Below, in pieces: positions 7,945 to 14,493 of a stretch of DNA of 23,051 bases; the first letter of the stretch is position 1; each line of letters begins with the position of its first letter. Origin of the DNA: an uncultured Paracoccaceae bacterium (GTDB lineage Bacteria; Pseudomonadota; Alphaproteobacteria; Rhodobacterales; Rhodobacteraceae); assembly GCA_937927675.1 (NCBI GenBank), contig CALBSG010000003.1, positions 1-23,051 on the forward strand. Direction: 5' to 3'. The position numbers and the translations under genes were made by a program. The notes under the pieces are model-generated. The model did not search any database and was not told where the DNA came from. It saw only the letters and a list, made by a program, of their open reading frames with translations.

Positions 7945-10709
7945 TGCCCCAGCCTTTCCAAAAGGGCTGGCACATGAACCTGATCGGATTTGTAATTGCC
8001 GGTCAGCACATGCATCACCACGTTGATGCCAAAGCGGTAGGCCATTTCGCGCTGATCCTCGCCCGCAAGGCCGCGCCCCACGGGATAAAGCGGCGCACCA
8101 GACCCATCGGTGGCCCAAGCAGCGGCCCAGTCATTGGCCCCGATGATAACCGGCGTGACGCCATCGTTGAGATTGCGAAAGGCCATGCCTTCCTCCAACT
8201 CGCCTGCGTCGGGGGACGGGGCCTCGACCCAAAGATCCGGGGCGGTGTGGCGGCCGGGAAACCCGTTCAGCAGATAAAAGCTGCGGGTCAGGACGTGATC
8301 TTCGGGGATCGGGGCCAAGGGCGGCACATCCAGCCCTGACGCGAGGAGTTGCAGCATCTCGCCTTCTGCCGTGGTGCCGCCCATGCCAGCGATGTCGCCA
8401 TCTCGCGTGTCGAACAGGATCATCCCGCCGGTCCGCAGAAAGGCATTCAGTTTGGCATAAGCACGGGTCGAAGGGATGGGCTGGTCGGGGGTGATGGGCC
8501 AGTAAAGGAAGGGATAAAAGGCCAGCTCGTCTTTCTCCAGATCAACGCCCATGGGCGGCTCTGGTTCGACAGAGGTGCGCAACCAAAGTTGATCACCCAA
8601 CCCGCGCAAACCCGCTTCGGCAGTGTCATCCACCTGTGGGTTCCCCGTTAGCACATGGGCCAACACCACGCCACGCGTCGCCTCGATCCCGCGGGCATCG
8701 GCGGCGGGATCGGTCGTTTGAGCCTGCGCGTCGGGGCTGGGCAGCGCCAGCGCCACAAGGATCAACGCCGCCCGGACCAGCGGGGGCATCCGGCCCGACA
8801 CAAAAACCGAGGCAAGAATGTCCACCGCCAAAAGCACCAGCGCCCCCGCCAAAAGCCAACCGCCCAAGGGTTGCGCCTGTGCCGCGCCAAGACCTTCGAT
8901 CACCGTACCGGTGGGCCATGTGGCCGGGACAAGCGTGGCGGTCGGCGGCAGGGTGTTCAGAGCAACCAGCCGATCTTCGTGCTGGTAAAGGCCGGGCGGG
9001 GCTTTGGCGGTTGGGCCATGGGTCAACCCCTGCGCCAAATCCGCACCGTCAACGCCGCCCAGATCACCGGGCGTCACAATCTCACCCGAACCGTCGATCA
9101 TCCGCGCAGGCGCCCAGATCAACCCGTCCACCGCGCCTTCGACGCCACCGCCAACCCGGGCCGACACCGCCAGCCGTTCCAGCATTTGCATGAAGAGGCC
9201 CGAGAGGGGCAGCGTGGACCATTCGGCGTTGGCAGTGACATGCACCAAGACCACCTGCCCTGCCCCGACAGCCTTGCGCGTGACCAGCGGCGTGCCGTCG
9301 GCAAGGGCGGCTATGGTGCGGGTGGCAAGGTCGGGGTCGGGTTGGGCCAGAACCTGTTCCGTGACCGTCACATCTGCGGGGATAGCCAACCCGTGAAAGG
9401 GGCTGTCTTCGGCAAAGGGTGCAAGGGGTTTCGGCTCTCCCCAACTCATCGTGCCGCCAACAGACCGCCCGCCTTCACGCAGGCGGACCGGCAGCAGCGG
9501 GTCTTCCTCGGTCCGTGCCACATCGCTGGCGGCAAGGCGCGGCCCGGCAAAGCGCAGCAAAAGCCCGCCGCTGTCGAGCCAATCCAACAGGCCATCCTGT
9601 TCGCTCTGCGTCAGCTTGGCGACATCGGCAAGGATGATGACATCGGGTTTGGCGGGCAGAACATCGGTCAACGGACCGTCGATCAGGTCGGCCACCGGTG
9701 CCAAGGCCTGCCGCAGGTAATGGCCGGGGGCCAAGAGTTGCAGGCCTTCGCGGTCGGCCCCACTGTCGATCACCGCAATCTTGCGGCGCTTCAAGCTGTC
9801 GTCGGTCAAAACCACCGCACCGGCCGTACGCTGCCCCAGAAGGGCAAAGCGATTGATCCGGTTGCGCATTTCCGGCGGCACCTCCAGCACGGCCTGCCCC
9901 TGATCCGCGCCGGGCGCAAAGGTCACACGGGTGCGGCCCAATTCTCGGTCAATGCCCGAAGGGTCGGGACCATGGGCCGTGATGTCGAGTCCCGCGCCAC
10001 CCGCGGCGGCCAAGCGCAGGGCGGTCAAGGTGATCTTGCCTTCGGCCAAGGTCGGCGGGCGCAGGCCAAAGATCGGGCGCGGCGAGAGGGCAGCGGTCAG
10101 GCGGCCCCGTTCTGCAAGGGCTGCGGCAAGGGCATCGCGGCCATTGTGGTCCAACCCATCCGCAAGCCAGAGGGTTTCAAAATCACCCTTGGGCAGCGCC
10201 TTGTCCCAACCGGCATAGGCTGGGGCAAAGGGTGCCGGATGCATCGCGGCCAGACGCCCAGACCAATCGGCCGGGTTGGAAAAGGTGATGGGCTGTGGTG
10301 CGTCGGTCAACCGTGCGATGGCTGCGGGGCGGCCAGTACGGGCGGCATCCTCCAGCGCGGCTTGGGCGCGGGTTTGCGTTCTTGGCCAATCGCGGGCATC
10401 GGCCCAGCCACCATCCAACAAGATCAGCAATGGCCCCGCCCCGGGCACACGGGCATCAGGGTTCAGGATCGGCCCGGCAAGACCGATGATCGACGCGGCC
10501 ACCGCAAGGCCGCGCAGCAAAAGAAGCCACCATGGTGTCTTGTCAGCTTGCCGGTCATCGTCCTTCAGCCCCAGCATCAGCGCCACTGCGGGGAAGCGGC
10601 GCCGAATGGGCGCAGGCGGAATGGCCCGCAGCAAAAGCCAAAGGATCGGCAGTCCGATCAGCGCCAGCAAGAGCCCCGGTGTGGCAAAGGCGAGTGGGCC
10701 GAAATTCAT
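7941..10709 (-). CDS. BatA-like N-terminal / DUF4159 C-terminal membrane protein
   Basis: A 922-residue membrane protein. Residues 6-29 and 60-82 are hydrophobic helices of the BatA/N-terminal double-transmembrane type (PLAFATPGLLLALIGLPILW). A VWA-like domain follows but its metal motif is broken: DGGWA (99-103) stands where DxSxS is expected. A GATase-like segment lies near 355-395 (PDVIILADVAKLTQSE, DSGGLLLRFAGPR). Two further helices at about 616-637 and 643-659 precede the DUF4159 domain (about 678-905), with RGVVLAHVLTGNPQVDD, ELAFYPFLYWPI, GGMILFDTRDGD and FGINVVMHVLTGNYKSDQ. The start overlaps DUF58 by four bases, right behind a G9 run. Such proteins accompany MoxR ATPases; the molecular function is not known. 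Confidence 0.9.
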   Translation of the reverse strand: MNFGPLAFATPGLLLALIGLPILWLLLRAIPPAPIRRRFPAVALMLGLKDDDRQADKTPWWLLLLRGLAVAASIIGLAGPILNPDARVPGAGPLLILLDGGWADARDWPRTQTRAQAALEDAARTGRPAAIARLTDAPQPITFSNPADWSGRLAAMHPAPFAPAYAGWDKALPKGDFETLWLADGLDHNGRDALAAALAERGRLTAALSPRPIFGLRPPTLAEGKITLTALRLAAAGGAGLDITAHGPDPSGIDRELGRTRVTFAPGADQGQAVLEVPPEMRNRINRFALLGQRTAGAVVLTDDSLKRRKIAVIDSGADREGLQLLAPGHYLRQALAPVADLIDGPLTDVLPAKPDVIILADVAKLTQSEQDGLLDWLDSGGLLLRFAGPRLAASDVARTEEDPLLPVRLREGGRSVGGTMSWGEPKPLAPFAEDSPFHGLAIPADVTVTEQVLAQPDPDLATRTIAALADGTPLVTRKAVGAGQVVLVHVTANAEWSTLPLSGLFMQMLERLAVSARVGGGVEGAVDGLIWAPARMIDGSGEIVTPGDLGGVDGADLAQGLTHGPTAKAPPGLYQHEDRLVALNTLPPTATLVPATWPTGTVIEGLGAAQAQPLGGWLLAGALVLLAVDILASVFVSGRMPPLVRAALILVALALPSPDAQAQTTDPAADARGIEATRGVVLAHVLTGNPQVDDTAEAGLRGLGDQLWLRTSVEPEPPMGVDLEKDELAFYPFLYWPITPDQPIPSTRAYAKLNAFLRTGGMILFDTRDGDIAGMGGTTAEGEMLQLLASGLDVPPLAPIPEDHVLTRSFYLLNGFPGRHTAPDLWVEAPSPDAGELEEGMAFRNLNDGVTPVIIGANDWAAAWATDGSGAPLYPVGRGLAGEDQREMAYRFGINVVMHVLTGNYKSDQVHVPALLERLGQ

Positions 10710-11581
10710 CTGCCCCCCCCCATCGCCTGATAGGCCCAGAGAAGTGCGGATTGCGCCGGGTGGCCGGTGTGATGGCAGGCATAATGCCAGCCGACCGCCC
10801 GCGCGAGCGTGGCCAACCGCTCTTTACGCTCTGCCAAACGGGTAAGGTAGCGGTCGCGAAGGGCGGCCGCGCTTTGGGTCTCATAGCTGATCGTGCCGCC
10901 CATTGAGTCAAAGATGGTGCGGCCAGCAAAAGGAAAATCTTCCTCCGTCGGGTCAAGAAGCTGCAGCAAGACGCCTCTCACCCCCCGATCGGCGGCAAAG
11001 GCCAGCGCGGTTTCAAGGCCCTCGAGCGGCCCAAGAAAATCCGATAGAAAGACGGCCCGGCCATGTGGCACAAGCCCGGTGGTATCGGGCAGACCATAAT
11101 CTTCGACGCTGTCGGAAAGCCCGCTCGCCAATGCCATGACCTGCGCCCGACCGGGGCGCGGCGGTTGACCCGCAAGCCCCACCCGCTCGCCCCCTTTCAG
11201 CATTAATATGCCCAACGCCAAAGCCAGAACGCGGGCCCGATCAGCCTTGGAGATGCGGGCGGCCTCGCCGGTAAAGGTCATCGACCGTGCCGGATCGACC
11301 CAGAGCGTCACCGACTGCGCCGCTTGCCATTCGCGTTCCCGCACAAAGGGGCTATCGGCGCGGGCCGACCGCCGCCAGTCGATCGCGCGGGCGCTGTCGC
11401 CGGCATGCGCGGCACGGTATTGCCAAAACTCATCGCCCTGCCCGGCCCGCTTGCGGCCATGTTCCCCCAGCATCACAGTCTGCGCCAGCATCTCCGCCTC
11501 GGCCAGAAGGGCGGGCAGGGATTGACCAAGACGTTCAGCCTCGGCGCGCAAAGTCGCGCGGGGATCGGCCGTGCGTGTCAC
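10706..11581 (-). CDS. DUF58 domain-containing protein, MoxR partner
   Basis: A 291-residue protein of the DUF58 family, normally encoded next to MoxR ATPases and thought to be a MoxR client or adaptor. The signature QGDEFWQYRAAHAGDSARAI followed by DWRRSAR lies at about residues 48-74. The following VWA-like strand reads LWVDPARSM, so the DxSxS metal motif is altered (DPARS). No membrane helix is evident, unlike many longer DUF58 proteins. The start is GTG at 11581, in a GTGA overlap with the moxR stop. The 3' end holds the G9 run and overlaps the next start by four bases, so translation of all four genes is likely coupled. Confidence 0.92.
   Translation of the reverse strand: MTRTADPRATLRAEAERLGQSLPALLAEAEMLAQTVMLGEHGRKRAGQGDEFWQYRAAHAGDSARAIDWRRSARADSPFVREREWQAAQSVTLWVDPARSMTFTGEAARISKADRARVLALALGILMLKGGERVGLAGQPPRPGRAQVMALASGLSDSVEDYGLPDTTGLVPHGRAVFLSDFLGPLEGLETALAFAADRGVRGVLLQLLDPTEEDFPFAGRTIFDSMGGTISYETQSAAALRDRYLTRLAERKERLATLARAVGWHYACHHTGHPAQSALLWAYQAMGGGR
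10713..10721 (-). other. Homopolymer of nine G on the coding strand at the DUF58/DUF4159 gene junction
   Basis: The coding strand reads AT, nine G, then CAGATGAAT. The run encodes the last glycines of the DUF58 protein (MGGGR, stop) and sits four bases before the ATG of the DUF4159 gene. It is a potential slippage site and may also contribute to ribosome binding. With ten G, or after a -1 ribosomal shift, the frame reads MGGGQMNFG straight into the DUF4159 protein. Confidence 0.9.
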
Positions 11582-12582
11582 GCAGCCGCCTCAAGCCGCA
11601 GGGTGCGGGCGGTGACGCGGTCGATCAGGTCGGTCAGCGTCTCACCCCGCGCACGGGCGGCAAAGGAAAGCGCCATGCGGTGTTCCAGAACCGGCCGCGC
11701 CATGGCTGCGACATCGGCAATCGAGGGGGCCAAACGGCCATCCAGCAGTGCACGCGCCCGTACCGTCAGCATCAGGGCCTGCGCCGCCCGCGGTCCCGGC
11801 CCCCAAGCCAGCGTCCCGGCAAGATCAGCGCCCTCTGCCTCACCCGGACGGCAGGCGCGGACAAGATCAAGGATCGCCTCGACCACGGCATCGCCCACAG
11901 GCATGCGGCGGATGACCGATTGCGCGGCCATCAGGCTTTCGGCGTCAAACACGGGTTGCGACTGCGCCTCGGTTGCGCCCGTGGTGGCAAGCAGAATGTC
12001 GCGCTCTGCTGTGCGGGTCGGGTATGCGACATCGACCTGCAAAAGAAAGCGATCAAGCTGCGCCTCGGGCAACGGGTAGGTGCCTTCTTGTTCAATGGGG
12101 TTTTGCGTGGCCAGAACATGGAACGGCCGACCGAGCGGGCGGTGCTGCCCCGCGATGGTGACCTCTTTTTCCTGCATCGCTTGCAAAAGTGCGGCCTGCG
12201 TGCGCGGGCTGGCGCGGTTGATTTCATCGGCCATCAGCAACTGACAGAACACCGGGCCTTCCAGAAAGCGAAAGGCACGGCTGCCATCGGCGGCGGTTTC
12301 CAGAACCTCGGACCCCAGAATATCGGCCGGCATCAGATCAGGGGTGAACTGGATACGGTTCGAATTCAGCCCCATGACAGTGGCAAGTGTGTCAACCAAC
12401 ATGGTCTTGCCAAGGCCCGGCAGGCCCACCAGCAAAGCATGCCCGCCACACAGCAGCGCGGCAAGCACCTGATCCACCACCTTTTCCTGCCCGATAAACC
12501 GCTGCGCCACCGAGCTGCGCGCCTGACCAAGCCGCTCTCCAAGGGCTTCGATCTCGGCCACAAGAGTTTTGGCATCGGTCAT
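11578..12582 (-). CDS. MoxR family AAA+ ATPase
   Basis: A 334-residue cytoplasmic AAA+ ATPase, the first gene of the operon. It has Walker A GLPGLGKT (53-60), Walker B LLMADEINR (115-123), a sensor-1 ATQNP (158-162), and an arginine in PEAQLDRF (172-179). The C-terminal lid is short, as in the MoxR branch. MoxR proteins are believed to act as chaperones that mature metal-binding or VWA-containing partners; the three downstream genes are the natural candidates. The ATG at 12582 was chosen because GGAG lies seven bases upstream and the family starts at this point; the longer open frame to 12798 runs through the divergent DUF1285 gene. Confidence 0.95.
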   Translation of the reverse strand: MTDAKTLVAEIEALGERLGQARSSVAQRFIGQEKVVDQVLAALLCGGHALLVGLPGLGKTMLVDTLATVMGLNSNRIQFTPDLMPADILGSEVLETAADGSRAFRFLEGPVFCQLLMADEINRASPRTQAALLQAMQEKEVTIAGQHRPLGRPFHVLATQNPIEQEGTYPLPEAQLDRFLLQVDVAYPTRTAERDILLATTGATEAQSQPVFDAESLMAAQSVIRRMPVGDAVVEAILDLVRACRPGEAEGADLAGTLAWGPGPRAAQALMLTVRARALLDGRLAPSIADVAAMARPVLEHRMALSFAARARGETLTDLIDRVTARTLRLEAAA

Positions 12583-12640
12583 GACATTTCTCCGCAACTG
12601 TCTATATCTGCATATGACCGAAACTTGGGGGCGGGCACAA
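12583..12640. promoter_or_regulatory. Divergent control region between moxR and DUF1285
   Basis: Only 58 bases separate the two start codons, so both promoters must overlap it or the neighbouring genes. The AT-rich stretch TATATCTGCATATG (12603-12616) could hold -10 elements on either strand. No convincing -35 was found, so this is a location, not a mapped promoter. Confidence 0.35.
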
Positions 12641-13240
12641 ATGACAAAAGCCGATGATCCACAAAAGATCGTGAAACCTTCGGCAGATGGGCTGATGTCG
12701 GCGGTCACGGGCGCGTCAAAAAAGGGGCCGCCGCCGGTGCATCTGTGGAACCCAGACTTCTGCGGTGACATCGACATGCGCATCGCACGGGATGGCACGT
12801 GGTTTTACCAAGGCACACCGATCGGCCGCGCGCCGATGGTCAAGCTGTTCTCGGGCATCCTCAAGATCGAGGACGGCAAGTATTTCCTTGTCACCCCAGT
12901 TGAAAAGGTCGGGATCGTCGTTGAAGACGCACCACTGCACGCCGTGGATTTCGATGCGACAGGCAGCGGGGCAGAGCAAACTTTGACCTTCACCACCAAG
13001 ACCGAAGATGTGGTCATCGCCGGGCCAGAAAATGCAATTCGGGTCGAGCGTGACCCCGAAACCGGGGAGCCGTCGCCCTATGTCCATGTGCGCCGGGGGC
13101 TTTGGGCGCGGATTGACCGTAAGTCATTCTACCGGCTGATCGAGCTTGGAGCCCATGAAACGGTTGACGGCATGGGTTGGTTTGGCCTCTGGTCCATGGG
13201 CCGATTCTTTCCAGTCATCCCTTCAGCGGATCTTGTGTGA
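12641..13240 (+). CDS. DUF1285 domain-containing protein
   Basis: A 199-residue cytoplasmic protein of unknown function. Family features are PPPVHLWNPDFCGDIDMRI, GTWFYQGTPIGR, MVKLFSGILKIEDGKYFLVTP and the C-terminal YVHVRRGLWARIDRKSFYRL followed by GMGWFGLWSMGRFFPV. The start at ATG 12641 has GGGGGCGGG about five to thirteen bases upstream; ATG 12614 (nine residues longer) lacks a Shine-Dalgarno. DUF1285 genes are often found beside moxR/DUF58 genes in alphaproteobacteria, as here, though its link to their function is not established. The stop codon is directly followed by the isomerase start. Confidence 0.9.
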   Translation: MTKADDPQKIVKPSADGLMSAVTGASKKGPPPVHLWNPDFCGDIDMRIARDGTWFYQGTPIGRAPMVKLFSGILKIEDGKYFLVTPVEKVGIVVEDAPLHAVDFDATGSGAEQTLTFTTKTEDVVIAGPENAIRVERDPETGEPSPYVHVRRGLWARIDRKSFYRLIELGAHETVDGMGWFGLWSMGRFFPVIPSADLV

Positions 13241-14017
13241 ATGCCCCGTTTTGCCGCCAACTTGACAATGCTTTTTACCGAAGTGCCGATGTTGGACCGG
13301 CCGGGTCTGGCGGCGCAGGCAGGCTTTGACGGAATCGAGGTTCTGTTTCCCTATGACCATTCCCTAGCGGATTGGCAGGCCGCGCTGGCCGGTCTGCCCG
13401 TGGCGCTGATCAACGCACCGCCCGGCGATTGGGTGGCGGGGGATCGTGGCTTTGCCGCCGTGCCGGGCGAGGAGGCAAGGTTTCGTGACAGTTTTCTGCG
13501 CGGGGCAGAGTTGGCCGATCGGCTGGGCGCAGACCGGCTGCACATCATGGCAGGCGTCGCACGCGGCCCGCAGGCCGAGCAGATTTTCGTCGAAAATCTA
13601 AGCTGGGCCGCATCGCAGGCCCCTGATCAGCGCTTGGTGATCGAACCTTTGAACCCCGATGACATGCCGGGGTATTTTCTGAACGATTTTGATCTGGCGG
13701 CGCGAATTCTGGACGATCTTGACCTGCCGCAGGTGCAGATTCAGTTTGACCTTTGGCACGCAGCCCGCATCGAAGGTCATGCCCAAGCGGTCTGGGACCG
13801 CCATAAGGCCCGCGTTGGCCATATCCAGATCGCAGGATTTCCCGCCCGCAATGAGCCCGGCGGCGGTGGGTTTGATCTGACCGGGCTTTGTGCTGCGGTG
13901 GATGCCATGGCCTATGACGGCTGGATTGCCGCCGAATACCGTCCCACAAGGGCCACAGTGCATGGTTTGGCTTGGCTGTCCGCGCTGAAGGCGCGGTCGC
14001 AACTGATCGGGACATAA
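13241..14017 (+). CDS. hyi: Hydroxypyruvate isomerase family protein
   Basis: A 258-residue TIM-barrel enzyme of the xylose-isomerase-like superfamily, expected to interconvert hydroxypyruvate and tartronate semialdehyde in glyoxylate metabolism. It starts with the family pattern PRFAANLTMLFTEVPMLDR, followed by AGFDGIEVLFPYD. Metal and catalytic positions are seen in LVIEPLNPDDMPGYFLND (glutamate), QFDLWHAAR (aspartate), VGHIQIAGFPARNEPG (histidine) and WIAAEYRPT (second glutamate). The start abuts the DUF1285 stop (TGAATG) without its own Shine-Dalgarno, so it probably depends on reinitiation. Being outside a gcl operon, an otherwise related isomerase activity is possible. Confidence 0.88.
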   Translation: MPRFAANLTMLFTEVPMLDRPGLAAQAGFDGIEVLFPYDHSLADWQAALAGLPVALINAPPGDWVAGDRGFAAVPGEEARFRDSFLRGAELADRLGADRLHIMAGVARGPQAEQIFVENLSWAASQAPDQRLVIEPLNPDDMPGYFLNDFDLAARILDDLDLPQVQIQFDLWHAARIEGHAQAVWDRHKARVGHIQIAGFPARNEPGGGGFDLTGLCAAVDAMAYDGWIAAEYRPTRATVHGLAWLSALKARSQLIGT

Positions 14018-14041
14018 CGTCCCACCGTTCTGCCACAGAGG

Positions 14042-14073
14042 CCCCCGGCGGGGATATTTAGGCCACATTGAAG
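14042..14073 (+). repeat. Single copy of the dispersed intergenic repeat
   Basis: Contains CCCCCGGCGGGGATATTT followed by a purine-ending tail (CACATTGAAGA), clearly related to the copies at 5111-5200 and 21116-21224. CCCC and GGGG give a short tight hairpin. A wider pair, CCGTTCTGCC (14025-14034) and GGCAGAGCGG (14099-14108), matches 9 of 10. It lies between hyi and the zinc-finger gene in a 127-base gap. Confidence 0.65.
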
Positions 14074-14144
14074 ACCTTGGATGGCTTGTCCCCCATGGGG
14101 CAGAGCGGTTAGACTGCGTCAAACAGAATTGAAGGTCTTGCCCG

Positions 14145-14330
14145 ATGTCGCTGAACGCCCCGGAAACCCAGATTGTGACCAAATGGAAAGTGGCCTGTGA
14201 TGGCGGCGAGGGGGCCTTGGGCCATCCGCGCGTCTGGCTGAGCATTCCGGCCGACACCGGCGCTGTCGAGTGTGGCTATTGCGACAAGCGGTTCGAGATT
14301 GACCGGGCGCATGCCCATGACGATCACTAA
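14145..14330 (+). CDS. CHCC zinc-finger domain protein (zf-CHCC, NDUFS6-like)
   Basis: A 61-residue protein consisting of little more than one zinc site: C18 (VACDGG), H27 (LGHPRVWL), C43 and C46 (VECGYCDKRFEI). This is the zf-CHCC family, whose mitochondrial relative NDUFS6 is an accessory subunit of respiratory complex I; Rhodobacteraceae complex I is known to carry a homologous subunit. A role in complex I is therefore likely, though the nuo operon is not in this window. It is monocistronic, with a gap of 163 bases before polA. Confidence 0.92.
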   Translation: MSLNAPETQIVTKWKVACDGGEGALGHPRVWLSIPADTGAVECGYCDKRFEIDRAHAHDDH

Positions 14331-14401
14331 AACAGCCCTCTGCGCTGCCGGGACAGGGCACAGCTTGCCTGTGTCGTAACCTGACGCAAATTGCCCAGAA
14401 T

Positions 14402-14421
14402 ACCCGGATGCTGTCCCGGGT
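14402..14421 (+). other. Small hairpin between the zinc-finger gene and polA
   Basis: ACCCGG (14402-14407) and CCGGGT (14416-14421) form a perfect 6-bp stem with an 8-base loop. No T-run follows. It could be a weak terminator or a polA leader structure. I see no convincing promoter elsewhere in 14331-14493. Confidence 0.35.
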
Positions 14422-14493
14422 TGGGCGGCGAGGGGTGGCGGGCCAGCCTGTGCCGTGGCAATACTGAACCCGCGCGCAAACGGGGGGCAGATC

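Noticed and set aside
6679..7977. A 432-codon open frame antisense to the VWA-like protein gene
   Set aside because: Shadow frame of a convincing gene with clear domains and coupled start; no ribosome site or family features.
8655..10730. A 691-codon open frame antisense to the BatA-like/DUF4159 gene
   Set aside because: Its composition (rich in Arg, Gln, Gly, His, Pro) is typical of antisense frames in GC-rich coding DNA, it resembles no family I know, and the opposite strand encodes a well-supported protein.
11287..12657. A 456-codon open frame antisense to moxR and DUF58
   Set aside because: Both sense genes carry full family motifs; the antisense frame has none.
12655..12663. DnaA-box-like TGATCCACA near the start of the DUF1285 gene
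   Set aside because: It matches 8 of 9 but lies inside the coding region with no companion site, so it is probably chance.
14025..14108. Large hairpin as an intrinsic terminator after hyi
   Set aside because: The 10-base outer arms match at 9 positions but the loop is long and there is no T-run; the repeat-element description explains the sequence better.
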